From Schistosoma haematobium (Eukaryota; Platyhelminthes; Trematoda; Strigeidida; Schistosomatidae), in contig NC_067196.1 of NCBI RefSeq assembly GCF_000699445.3, forward strand, positions 682,001 through 746,000: DNA of 64,000 nt, in the 5' to 3' direction. A program made the translations under genes and the position numbers. The notes under the pieces are model-generated. The model had not been told where the DNA came from, searched no databases, and worked only from the letters and a program-made list of their open reading frames with translations. Every line of letters starts with the position of its first letter. Position 1 is the first letter of the stretch. This document shows, one piece after another, positions 9,996 to 20,309 of this stretch.

Positions 9996-11653
9996 AGACA
10001 TAGTGTCAAAGATTCCTTTGAATTTGTGGAGAACATAAAAAGTCTATCAGTCAAGAATAAATTCATGATATCACTTGACGTATCATCATTATTCACTAAT
10101 ATTCCACTACTCGAAACGGTTGAATTTATTTGCAATGAACTAACGGCGAGACGCATAGAAACCCCGATTCCCGCATGTGCGATAAAACAGTTAATTCTTA
10201 GATGCACTATGAACGTCCAATTCAGATTTGACAATTAATACTATAAACAACTAGATGGAGTCGCCATGGGATCACCATTAGGCCCTCTACTGGCAATATT
10301 TTCCTTGCAAAACTGGAAAATGGACCACTCAAAAGTACAATTACCCATTTACCAACTTATTATCGCTATATAGATGATACCTTCATAGTATTAGAAAAAG
10401 AAAATGATAAGCACAATTTACTTAATATATTTAATAACGTTCACCCATCAATTAACTTTACATCAGAAGATGAACAAAATAATAGCATATCTTTTCTAGA
10501 TGTCCAACTAACTAGAAGAACAGACGGAACTATATAAAGAAGAGTACACAAGAAGTCAGCAGCTGGTCAATACACTTATTTCCACAGTGCAGTTCCAATC
10601 AGATACAAAAGGAACTTAATAAAGACCTTGACACATCGTGCTAGAATGATCTGTTCTGAAGACACTATTGAAGATGAATTGAACAATATTCGGAACCTAC
10701 TCAGTCTGAATGGGTACCCAATGAAATTCATCGAAAAACATATGACGGAGAAGAAAACAAGGACAAAAATACCTACTGTCCCCAAGAAGGTATTATTCAT
10801 AAAACTACAATTCATAAATGACACCATCGAAGAAGTCATGACTCAGAAACTACGAAGAGCGGTAGAAAAAACATTTAATGCTGACAAACTAAGTGTCATC
10901 TTCTACAATCACCCGAAAATAAGAACATCCATTAAAGACAGACTGCCAGAATTCGCCAAATCTATGTGCATCTATCGTTTCAACTGCTCCTGTGGAGCCA
11001 GTTACATAGGGCNNNNNNNNNNNNNNNNNNNNNNNNNNNNNNNNNNNNNNNNNNNNNNNNNNNNNNNNNNNNNNNNNNNNNNNNNNNNNNNNNNNNNNNN
11101 NNNNNNNNNNNNNNNNNNNNNNNNNNNNNNNNNNNNNNNNNNNNNNNNNNNNNNNNNNNNNNNNNNNNNNNNNNNNNNNNNNNNNNNNNNNNNNNNNNNN
11201 NNNNNNNNNNNNNNNNNNNNNNNNNNNNNNNNNNNNNNNNNNNNNNNNNNNNNNNNNNNNNNNNNNNNNNNNNNNNNNNNNNNNNNNNNNNNNNNNNNNN
11301 NNNNNNNNNNNNNNNNNNNNNNNNNNNNNNNNNNNNNNNNNNNNNNNNNNNNNNNNNNNNNNNNNNNNNNNNNNNNNNNNNNNNNNNNNNNNNNNNNNNN
11401 NNNNNNNNNNNNNNNNNNNNNNNNNNNNNNNNNNNNNNNNNNNNNNNNNNNNNNNNNNNNNNNNNNNNNNNNNNNNNNNNNNNNNNNNNNNNNNNNNNNN
11501 NNNNNNNNNNNNAGTCGTCTATTTTTTTTAACTGAAAAACTGTCTATCATGTTAACAGTAAATGAATTAGGTTTAGTGAATAATGATTCAACTAGGTTTA
11601 TTCATCCAAAAGGAATAAAAACAGTTATGAGGAGTACAGATGGACTGTATTGA
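9996..11653 (+). pseudogene. Penelope-like element, RT and GIY-YIG, degraded and gapped
   Basis: Reads as a Penelope-like retroelement polyprotein in pieces. The RT palm begins with MISLDVSSLFTNIPLLETVEF (about 10,065-10,125), followed by LDGVAMGSPLGPLL after two stops near 10,238, and YRYIDDTF at about 10,362-10,385, the catalytic aspartate pair. A frameshift separates these blocks. From 10,628 the frame is open again: ARMICSEDTIEDELN, then CIYRFNCSCGASYIG at 10,967-11,009, which is the start of the GIY-YIG endonuclease with its CxC pair. The rest of the nuclease falls in the N gap. The sequence after the gap (11,513-11,653) may be the element's 3' end but shows no domain. RNA-templated insertion is the known role of the family; this copy is dead. 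Confidence 0.85.
11013..11512. other. Assembly gap, exactly 500 N
   Basis: A run of 500 unknown bases. The round length suggests a placeholder rather than a measured gap. It removes the end of the PLE endonuclease domain. Reading frames drawn across it are meaningless. Confidence 0.99.
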
Positions 11654-11954
11654 AATGAAATTCCTTAACAAAACTTGCCAACTTAAAGATGATCCAATTT
11701 TTTTATTTTCAAAAACTGATAGGGTCAACTTAAGAATATACTAATTCCCTATCAAATCTGACTGAAGTACATGTTAATAAGAAAGAATTCTCACCACTAA
11801 TTGGTACAAGCATATAGTTCCTGTCATCATTCAATTCCGTATAGTACAAGGTAATTCAAAGTATTGACAAGAAAATTAAAATGCTTCATAGATTCGTATG
11901 AAACAACTTTCAGTATTCACTACTTTGCAGTGGTGTTTTGCTGAAAATTGTTTT
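11654..11954. other. Non-coding spacer
   Basis: No feature seen. Confidence 0.4.
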
Positions 11955-12338
11955 TAAATTATGCAGATGCAGATGTGAAGGCGCGGATCAGTAAAGCAAG
12001 AGCAGCATATTTAGAACTGAAGAACATCTGGAGCTCAAAACAACTGTCTGTCAAACAACACTAAGTTCAGGATTTTCATTACAAATGTCAAGACAGTTTT
12101 ACTGTATAGGGGGAAAACTGGAGAACAACGAAAGCCATCATCGAGAAGATACACGTGTTTATTACCAGTTGTCTACGCAAAATACTTCGGATCCGTTGGC
12201 CGGACACTAATAGCAACAACCAACTGTGGTAAAGAACAAACCAGATCCCAGCGGAGGAAGAAATCAAGAAAAAGTGCTGGAAGTGGGTAGGACACACATT
12301 GGAAAAAGCACATAACTCTGTCACAAGACAAGCCCCTC
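11955..12338 (+). pseudogene. RTE-type LINE C-terminal remnant
   Basis: Opens with DADVKARISKARAAYLELKN and continues with shifted frames that correspond to the 1-690 copy read in reverse. The end, around [12 protein letters not shown] (12,299-12,340), corresponds to the usual TRQAL block, and there it runs straight into a PLE. Several stops and frameshifts. Confidence 0.7.
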
Positions 12339-12339
12339 G

Positions 12340-13862
12340 TGAGACAACTGACCAACAATACAAGAATAGTAAGAGTACCAAAAATCACCTACTAACCAAG
12401 AAGCACGGAGACTTTTTAATGAAACTAAGAAAAGATGAAACCCTGACTATAACCAAACCAGATAAAGGAGGAGGTATAGCTCTCATGAAAAAAAAGATTA
12501 CATTTGAAAAATGGAAACAATGCTTAGCGATTCAAGCAAATTTCAGAAAATTACTAGTAATTGTGACATCAATAATAAAGTAGAAAGACAATTGGCCAAT
12601 TCCCTTAAAGACCTAAAGAAAAAAGGAATAATTACGACCGAGATTCACGATTCAATTAAGCCGACTGGATCATTTACACCACGACTGTATGGCTTGCCTA
12701 AAGTACACAAATCGGGTCTTCCTCTACGCCCAGTTCTAGATATGTACAATTCCCCTTACCACACAATCACAAAGTTCTAGTATGAATCTTAGAACATTTA
12801 CACAAATCAGTTGTTAGAAATAGTGAAAAAGTTGTCTTCAACTTCACCTCCAAAGTAGAAAATATAAATGTTAGTATGAAAAATATGATCTCATTGGATG
12901 TAGGATCTTTGTTCACCAACGTACCACTTATGGAGACTATTGAGTTTATATGCAAGCAAATATTAGAAAAACAAATCAACATTGGCTTGCCTAACGATAG
13001 CCTGAGGGAACTGCTCCTAAGATGCACTCTGAATGTATATTTTTTCTTCAACAATACTTGCAATAGACAAATAGACGGGATAGCCATGGGCTCACATCTA
13101 GGCCCGATTTTAGCTGATCTCTTCCTAGCAAAGCTAGAAAATGGAGCTCTCAGTGAGACTATTACGAAATCTGATTAATATTGCCGATTTATTGACGACA
13201 CCTTCATCATCGTAGATCAAAACACTAGTAAAGAGGAACTCCTAGACCAATTCAACAGTGTTCACCCAGCGATCACTTTCACTGGTGAAAGCGAGCATGA
13301 TAAGAAGCTGAACTTCCTTGACGTCACACTAAGCAGACGAAGTGACGGCACATTAAGTAGAAGCCTGTATAGAAAAAACGCCTCTTCATGCCAGTATACT
13401 CACTTCTGCAGTTTCACACCCATCCGTTACAAGAAAAATTTGGTCAGATGTCTCGCGCGCAGAGCTAAAAAGATCTGTACAGTAGACACTCTAAGTCAGG
13501 AGCTTGAATTTATCAACAACTCACTGACCGAGATTGGCCACTCCAGCACGTTCATTAAGAAGTACATGCATGATATAATAAAGAAGTCAGAGATTTCGAC
13601 AGTTTGTAAGAAACCTTTATACATGAAAGTGCAATTCAACGGCGATGTTGCTAGTGACACTCTGAAATATAGGTTAACCAAAGTAATCACCAGGACATTC
13701 TACGCAGCGAATGTTCCGTTGACCTTCTCTTGTCGACCGGCGATGTCTACTCATATGAAGGATATTAGAGTAAAGCCTGATGACGATCTAATTGAAAACA
13801 ATTGCTGGCTTATATATGTTGTTCTAATTTTCACAATGGGAATCTTTAATAATACACAATAG
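12340..13862 (+). pseudogene. Penelope-like element, RT domain, endonuclease lost
   Basis: Second plus-strand PLE. The N-terminal part has [21 protein letters not shown] (12,427-12,489), then, after a frameshift, LYGLPKVHKSGLPLRPVLD (12,688-12,742). The palm region from 12,876 shows SLDVGSLFTNVPL, QIDGIAMGSHLGPILADLF and, across one in-frame TAA at about 13,177, CRFIDDTFII (FIDD instead of YIDD). The same frame then stays open to 13,862 through FNSVHPAITF and RCLARRAKKICTVDT. It stops where the GIY-YIG domain should begin, so the nuclease is replaced by unrelated sequence. It is one of the better preserved PLE copies but cannot be functional. Confidence 0.85.
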
Positions 13863-14919
13863 TCATCAAACGAACTAAATAAGTTTTGTTCCGGTATGTT
13901 TCGACACAGTTTTCATTCTTTGACATATTTGTGTATTAAGATTTTTCAATGGACTAAACTAATGAATGTATTTTGTCCATGTTTCTTTAGTATAAACTAA
14001 TAAATAAAGGGAGTTCAATATTTTACTGCCACTAATGCAGTGTCGTTTCTATACTACTCAATTATATCAGAATTGAAGTAATAGTGCCCTTTCGATTCGC
14101 TTTAAATAATAATTTATTATCTAATATGTTACACCTGAGTACTTAGGCAATATGGATTGAGAATACGTTTTAAATATTCAATTCCAAGAAAAAAACCCAG
14201 CTTCTCATGATTCTTGGTGAAAAATGAAAATCTGGCAAATGTCATTATATACTCAAGCGTTCAGACGTAAATGATGAAAGGAATGAGTTTCCGATAGAAA
14301 TCATTTGAAGTTTTTTATGAATTGGTAGGCCACAATAAAAGCAATGGCCATTTTACCTCTTCACGATCTATTGAATAGACAAACCAGTTCAATAGATAAT
14401 ATCCGTTTTGTTTAAATATACATCATTTCATCGAATGTTACGATATGCCGTAGAGATTTCTAAAAAACACATTGACTTAGTGTATAGTATCCAAATTGTA
14501 ATGGTTTTCATTGTTTATCATTAGTTTGCTTCAGATATTTCTATTCTGAACTGTATTCGTCATTCATCGAACGGCTAAAATCCACGTCAATTGACATTTA
14601 TTCAATGGTAACTTCCTGTTGCACTAATTCTGTGTTGTTATATATATCAGTTACACCAACATTTTGATTATTGAGTGATTAGCTATGACAATATCTTGAT
14701 TTCAATTAATTCAAATGTTATGGCTTGGAAATTAATGGGTATACAGGCAATAATAATCAATTAAAAAATTGATTATTCACAATTTTAACTGGTTTTTCTT
14801 TTCAGTCTGGTTCCTTTTCTTTTAGATTGTAGTTACTGCAATTGATCATACTGAGGTTAATGTTTGTTAATGAGATAATATTATATTGTTTCATGATATC
14901 TTACATCATCAAAAAGGGA
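13863..14919. other. Non-coding, nothing recognised
   Basis: AT-rich. No ORF above background and no repeat shared with other parts of the window was noticed. Confidence 0.4.
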
Positions 14920-15295
14920 CAAGTATTTATGAACAGTTGTCCATGAAGAATACTCAACATCCGTTGGCCGGATACCATCAGGAACAGACTACTGTGGAAG
15001 AGAACAAACTAGCTGATAGCTAAAGAGGAAATTAGGAAAAGACGTTAGAAGTGGATAGAACATACATGACGCGATTTCACCAAACTGCATTAGGAGGCAA
15101 GCGCTAACTTGGAGTCCTGATGGGAAACGGAAAATAAGAAGTTCAAAGCACACACTACGTCGGAAATTGTAAGTAGACATGAAAAGGATGAATGACAACT
15201 GGAAATGATTGTTCAGAATAGGATTGGATGGACGATCCTGATGGGCTGTAAATGCTGCTCTGTGAGAGGTAACAGGTGCCAGTAAGTAAGTTATC
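14920..15295 (+). pseudogene. RTE-type LINE 3' end with AGTAAGTAAG tail
   Basis: Plus-strand reading shows RILNIRWPDTIRNRLLWKRTN and later VQNRIGWTILMG, the end of the RTE ORF, with stops. The copy finishes with CAGTAAGTAAG at about 15,280-15,295, which looks like the element's short tandem tail. 5' truncated. Confidence 0.7.
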
Positions 15296-16693
15296 GTGTT
15301 ATCGTAAAATAAAAAATATCAAATGAAAACTTTATTCAGTGAACATTATTCGTATTATTGAATCAATAATAATTTAATTATATTTATCAATTCCTAGTGC
15401 ATTTAGGCACAAGTATGAATGATTTTACAATGTTAAACATTTTAAAGTATCACTTTACTCGATAGGACATGCCATGTTGGAATTCTAGAATGTTCCATTA
15501 TGTTCTGATTAGCTAGGACTCTTCGGCTGCTTTTGGGCCTCTGATTATCATGGAAATTATACAAAGAAATATATATATGTATAATTCAAATTGTTTATCA
15601 AAATAGACCATAATGTGTTAGAAAAAAAGGGGATATTTTCAAACCATCTTTGTATGTTTAATGCTTATTTTACGAATCTTTAATGGCCATTTTTGTTTTA
15701 GTTAATGTGAACATACTTGAGTTCTTTTGTTTTGTAAACTCAAAAGGCGGGTCTACGTATACGACACTAACCATATTCTCTATTGTATATTCAGCTCTTG
15801 TCGAGGTGGAGGAAAAACTTTCTTTTTTTGTTTAATGAAAAGAGATCAAAATCCAAAAAATCGGAACAATCAGCATTATTGTTATCAAATCTCCCCCCCC
15901 CGCCGCAAATTGTTATGTTTATCTATCATAGTACAAGATACTTTGCTAGTTTGCTCTATCATAGCACGTACTCAAAATTCAACCAAACACAATATTCATG
16001 CTTTATACATCCGAAGAAATATGACTTATAGTATCATTGAATTCGGTTGACATTAAATGGACGGCAATTATGGTTGCCTACCACGCATTTCTTAGAAATT
16101 GTAGGTTGTGATAAACAAATTTAGGAATTGGTGATTAGTGTACTTTCTTTGCAAGTGTGTGTGTGCCCAAGTGATAATGAAAAGACATTTTGTCGCCTTT
16201 ATTTAATGTTCTACTTCGTCGTAAACTGTTCGTCTTTGCAATTGGCTTTAGTTCAAATCGAAATAGCATCTAGTGCTTTGATTGATTGTCAGAATCGGTA
16301 TTTCTTCATTTGAAATTTAATGATATTGAATAATTCTTTTTGTTTAATGTGAGTCTTAAAATTTTTTTAGAACTTTTAATAAAAATACACCAACTCAATT
16401 TCACTACCGTGCAATCCTACTGTTAGTGAGTGTTTATTGGGATAAATGTTTGTTTACCGATCAAGCAGACCATGAATTGAAATCCTTAGTTATCTTGACA
16501 CGATTAATTAAATGTATCTCATTCAAAGAAAGTTGTTTTGGAAAAGAGGAACCGAGAACCGGTTTGAATATTAGATAATAGCGACTGCTGGATTAGAAAG
16601 GCAGTCAAATGTTGAATACTCAATTAATAAGGGAAGGCAAAGTCGTGTGTAATGACTAACATTATTCCTGAGATTCAACCAGTGTATACTTAC
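15296..16693. other. Non-coding, no supported feature
   Basis: Contains a C run at about 15,893-15,901 that breaks reading frames. The overlapping 82- and 107-codon ORFs at 15,727-16,050 lie across it and show no domain. Confidence 0.4.
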
Positions 16694-16810
16694 CTCCAAA
16701 TATTTGTCTTAATGTATCTTGATCGTAACCAAAACCATCTTTCATCCATTGCACAATGATTTTCAACGAATCATGCAATAAATAAGGGTTGATAATTTGC
16801 AAAACTACTC
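16694..16810 (-). CDS. Candidate internal exon of an unidentified host gene
   Basis: On the minus strand the segment reads GVVLQIINPYLLHDSLKIIV followed by QWMKDGFGYDQDTLRQIFG and ends exactly at a strong splice donor, GAG|GTAAGT (donor bases 16,693-16,688). An acceptor AG is available at 16,812-16,811 after a CACCGCATC stretch, though its pyrimidine tract is weak. The residue composition is that of a folded protein rather than a repeat, and I know of no transposon domain like it. The family is not recognised. A signal-peptide-like ORF and another donor-terminated exon lie upstream on the same strand (16,880-17,085 and 17,774-17,954). Whether they join is unknown. Confidence 0.4.
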
Positions 16811-16817
16811 CTGATGC

Positions 16818-16856
16818 GGTGCATGACGACGACGATGATGATGATGATGATCAATT
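16818..16856. repeat. (ATC/GAC) triplet run
   Basis: GACGAC followed by GATGAT units. It lengthens the minus ORF at 16,771-17,085 with poly-Ile/Val and should not be read as protein. Confidence 0.7.
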
Positions 16857-16879
16857 TACTATTCTGAGAGATTGTGTAG

Positions 16880-17085
16880 TGATTCTCTTCAAAATCGTTT
16901 TCAATCTGAAATTCAACACGACACCTCAATAGTACAGTTGGGTTAATCTGAACATTCGTATGAATTGAACGATGTATAAGAAAATAGTGTTTTGGTGCTT
17001 TATTTGGAGCTACTGATATTTGTATAATTAGCAAAGAAAACAGTAATGACCACAACAACAACCTCAAAGGCTTAATTGTATTCAC
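16880..17085 (-). CDS. Candidate signal-peptide exon, secreted protein family of unknown function
   Basis: The minus ORF starts with MNTIKPLRLLLWSLLFSLLI, a basic start followed by a hydrophobic core typical of a signal peptide, then ISVAPNKAPKHYFLIHRSI and NPTVLLRCRVEFQ. A diverged copy at 33,625-33,800, same strand, keeps the matching stretch (ISVASNEASKHYLLIHRSI, LLRCRVQF), with differences that leave the frame open over about 45 codons. That suggests former selection on protein. I do not recognise the family. The true end is unclear: past about 16,860 the frame runs into a triplet repeat. It could also be part of a repeat that merely looks coding. Confidence 0.4.
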
Positions 17086-17773
17086 CTAACATGCTTTTCA
17101 GGCACATCATTCATCTGATGATTACATTGATTACAATTTGACACCTCATACTGAATCATCTCAACTTATAAATATCCTTACCGATTTACAAATCAAAAAC
17201 AGTGTCCACCACAATATAATACAGAGGCTTCTGGTCAGTTCTGTTTGTATAAACGTTATCTTCATGATATACAAAACACACGTCCAGTAGCTCATTTTAA
17301 CGTGATTTTAGTTCACTGATTGTTTTCATAAGTCAATATCATTGATCAAACGATACTGCTCGTGAAATGAGTTTGTTAAAGATAATAACGAAATGAAAGT
17401 TATTCAAACTGAAGTGGATGTGAAGTACGATATTCCACACTGGCATATTCGTTTTACTTTCTTCTTCAGCTGATTTCATATAACTGCATGAGTCGTTTCA
17501 ACTATCAGAATGAATTGGTCGATACAATACTGAGAAATTCAAACAACCACGTACAACTTGTTGAAAGTTCACACAATTTAAATACACACAAACATGCACA
17601 CTCTAATTCTCGCTCCATTCCTTCATATTAAATCTACCACATTTGACAGACCCACTAGTATAAACACTTATACATGAACATGTTGATGACTCAAACAGTA
17701 TAACTTTGATCCAAAAGCCACAACGTTAATCTAATCACACGTTTTTTGAACTGGATCGATTTAAGTTTCTTAC
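17086..17773. other. Spacer or intron between candidate exons
   Basis: AT-rich, no ORF of note. If the three candidate exons belong to one gene, this would be intron sequence. No direct evidence. Confidence 0.3.
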
Positions 17774-17954
17774 CTTGTTCTTTCGTACCATTCAAAGTAA
17801 TAGCCACCCCAGCATGGACATTGAGAGGACTGATTAGAAAAAGAAACTGAACGGAGAATATGAAAGTTTGTGACAATGCTGAAGAAAAACGAACGAAGTC
17901 TAGTGATTCGTCAAAGAAGTACAGTGAAGACATTTTAGTGAATAAAATTTTCAT
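17774..17954 (-). CDS. Candidate first exon with signal peptide
   Basis: Starts MKILFTKMSSLYFFDESLDF, has a hydrophobic core around TFIFSVQFLFLISPLNVHAG (about residues 30-49), and ends at ACAAG|GTAAGAAAC, a good splice donor (GT at 17,773-17,772). Translation past the donor runs only about 27 more codons before a stop, as expected for intron read-through. A secreted or membrane product is inferred from the hydrophobic N-terminal half; the family is unknown. No duplicate was found in the window. It may be the first exon of the same gene as 16,694-16,810. Confidence 0.35.
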
Positions 17955-18139
17955 CTTAGCGATGTAAATTTGTGAAGCAGTACAATCGTATTATTAGGGG
18001 ATTAAATCGCCATGTAGTAGTAGTCTATGGTAACACAGAAATTATCAAAGATAATCAAACTTATTGAAGCGGAATCAAATGGAAAGGAAGTAGAACGAGA
18101 TAAAAAGAAAACCGCATAGTTGGGTGCTCTGAATGAGCA
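17955..18139. other. Upstream region of the candidate exon
   Basis: No promoter motif I can support. Confidence 0.3.
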
Positions 18140-18250
18140 GAGAAATTTATTTCATTCTCCATACTGAAGAGCAAGATGAATATGCACTGAAGACACAACT
18201 GTTGACGAACTGAATATAATCCGACAAACACTTCTGCAGAATAGTATTAA
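18140..18250 (+). pseudogene. Short PLE fragment
   Basis: Reads RAR, stop, then ICTEDTTVDELNIIRQTLLQ, the conserved block after the RT fingers/palm that also appears at 10,640 (ICSEDTIEDELN) and 36,893 (LCSEDSVDDEID). It ends abruptly where the minus-strand hammerhead repeat begins. Confidence 0.65.
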
Positions 18251-18263
18251 CCTACGTCCTGGA

Positions 18264-18386
18264 AGCACTGGATAGCCGTTTCGTCCTAGTATGGGACTCT
18301 TCAGCAGTGCGCATCCACGAACCCACCCCCGCGGGATTCGAACTCAGTACCTACTGGCTTCGCGCACGAGCACTTTACCATTAGAC
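18264..18386 (-). repeat. tRNA-headed hammerhead short repeat, minus strand
   Basis: On the minus strand: A box TGGTCTAATGG (from about 18,386), B-box-like GAGTTCGAATCC, about 20 bp spacer, then hammerhead 18,310-18,265. The ribozyme has stem I GCACUG/CAGUGC, core CUGAAGA, stem II GUCC/GGAC with a 7-nt loop, GAAAC, and AUC at the cleavage position in place of GUC. AUC is a permitted NUH triplet, but the C15.2-G16.2 pair of the tiny stem III is lost. Confidence 0.8.
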
Positions 18387-18430
18387 CACTGCTGAGGAGT
18401 CCTATACTAGGACGAAACGGCCGTCCAGTG
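18387..18430 (+). ncRNA. Hammerhead ribozyme motif with intact core
   Basis: Plus strand: stem I CACUG (18,387-18,391) with CAGUG (18,426-18,430); core CUGAGGA (18,392-18,398); stem II GUCC/GGAC closing UAUACUA; GAAA (18,414-18,417); short stem III AC/GU with GGCC loop; cleavage expected after C18,425. All conserved core bases of the hammerhead are present. Its tRNA head is absent: the bases just upstream are the start of the opposite-strand copy's A-box region. Confidence 0.8.
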
Positions 18431-18721
18431 CTTCCAGATTTTCAACGGTGGTCTAGCTTCAACTGACTCATGATTTCAACCTGTGAAATTTCTAAAACTT
18501 TCCACAAAACCCATTCTGATAATAATCAGCTGCTCACTAGTGACTGACTTCAGGAGAACCTTCTGGAGTTCTAGTGAGAAGCCGTCACCAGTGGAGTTCA
18601 ACCAGGTCTGCTGTGAGATATCAGCTCACTGAAGACATTGGTGTTCGATGGCGCAACTTCGTGAATTGGTTGAAGTTAGACATTAACACCGTTGGATGCC
18701 GGCTCAGTGATCTAATGGTAA
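18431..18721 (+). repeat. Body of the hammerhead short repeat and start of a second unit
   Basis: Follows the ribozyme: a TTCAACTGACTCATGATTTC block, GTGACTGACTTCAGG, AGTGGAGTTCAACC, GAAGACATTGGTG, then GCCGGCTCAGTGATCTAATGGTAAAG at 18,697-18,722, which is the tRNA head (A box) of a next unit. The same order is seen at 38,880-39,014. So units are arranged ribozyme-body-tRNA head, as expected for tandem copies. Confidence 0.7.
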
Positions 18722-18900
18722 AGTGTTCAGTCACAACAAGTGGAGGATATTATTATAGCATTGTCAGATTGTTGCGTGAATATAATATGTAATAAAGGGG
18801 TGAGTGGGTGTTATCAATGTAATTACGATAAACGAATTGGGAATGATGAATGTGAAGATAAAGATAGAGATAATCAAAAAAGAGGGGTAAGATGTTTATA
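18722..18900 (-). repeat. PLE 3' end, minus orientation
   Basis: Inverse of 37,400-37,566, the 3' untranslated end of the PLE at 36.0-37.6 kb (shared GGGGTGAGTGGGTGTTATCA and GAATTGGGAATGATGAATG). Its 3' tip joins the tRNA head of the preceding short repeat at about 18,722, where AAGTG is common to both. Confidence 0.7.
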
Positions 18901-18910
18901 ATATTCAGTC

Positions 18911-18968
<58 letters not shown>
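18911..18968. repeat. (TAA)n microsatellite
   Basis: About 19 TAA units without interruption. Confidence 0.95.
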
Positions 18969-18969
<1 letters not shown>

Positions 18970-19011
18970 TAATTTTGTTGGCTGTGTTCTTTTGTTCGAG
19001 CTAAGGGGACT

Positions 19012-20224
19012 GATGTTAATTCAGAAGATTGTATATCAACTGATCAACAATGATGTCAGATTATCTCGTACGTGATCAAAGTCTACCGTACCTGTTCACA
19101 AGTCTCATTGGTGATAAAATTCGTAGTTGTTCTGTAGAGAAATTAAAATGCTTCAGTTAGACATCGATCAACACGTCTCCAAAAAACTGAATTGTCCTCT
19201 GACCCATCGAATATCAAGTGATAAAATCGCTATTCAGAATCCCAACTTCTATGAACTTATCTCCGCTCTAAACCAATGATGAGTGTAAAAGCACTAGTAT
19301 TTTTGAGTTAATTCAGAATCCTTATCGCTCCTCTGTATCATAATTGGGCGGCCTGCTTGAGCATCTGAGCTACCTGTTCCTGCCATCTAAATATTTCAAC
19401 AAGTTATCTATTTTTGTTTGTTTTAATATATCATTATGTCTATTAATCGCATAACCCATCCTAGTGCATTTCTGAAAAGTTTACAACCTTTCGTTGTCAA
19501 AGTTACAAAAAGCTCAATGAGAGATAATGCGGTCGCTGGCAATATGTAGAGAAAAGAATATACATTATTCAGATGTTTATTTACTGGACTGCTAACATCT
19601 AACTGGCTATCACTCATTATTTATCGTCAGGATCGACCAAGAAGAAAGAAACAGAAACTTGTTGAAATACTTTGTGCTGAGAATTCTATATTGTACCCAA
19701 AATATAATATTGAATACAGCTTATAATAATAATAATAATGATAGTTCCTCACATGCCCCAGTCTGTTCAATCTCGAATATAAATATCAGCCTCCGCTGCA
19801 TGAATCTGATATTTCACATACACGTAGATTATATGGAACCAGACTAGAACACATCACATCATATAATATAAAATGATTATTATAGAGGGAGATAAAAACC
19901 CATAGTAGGAGAATGAATAAGGAACAGTAAATCGTATAATAGTAGTCAATAGAACTCAATCAGTACTTGAAAGACTAGACCAAAATGAAGTTAAATGTTA
20001 ACTGTTAATCGATCAGTTTTAAACACCCTAGTTTCACCGAAGATCATTCGTTACTCGAGTATGTCAATAGCAAATTATGAAAATATGTAGCTGGGTGTTA
20101 TTGGAGCACCAGTCCTCCCAAAGAATACAAGTGGGCCTTGATGATAAGCACTAGCCAGTATGAAACTTGTGTCAAGATTGGTTTCCCATTTATCAAGTCC
20201 AACCAACTAACAACTCAACTACAT
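19012..20224 (+). repeat. Dispersed repeat B, arm 1 of an inverted pair
   Basis: Collinear in reverse with 34,806-35,612. Landmarks: AACAATGATGTCAGATTATC, TCAAGTGATAAAATCGCTAT, a block around AATATCAGC, ACCACATCACATCAT-like, AGCTGGGTGTTATTGGAGCA and TTGATGATAAGCACTAGCCA. This arm carries about 390 bp (roughly 19,345-19,738) that the other arm lacks. No coding region. A third, partial copy lies at 21,400-21,760. The last 100 bp resemble a decayed hammerhead repeat. Confidence 0.7.
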
Positions 20225-20309
20225 TACTGTAAATTCAACACTACATCGTCGTTATTACAACACTAAAGTGTTTCTGATTGCGATCATGAACCGATTGATG
20301 TTAGAGCAC

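Noticed and set aside
10966..11550. Long frames at 10,966-11,535 and 11,002-11,550
   Set aside because: They exist only because the 500-N gap has no stops.
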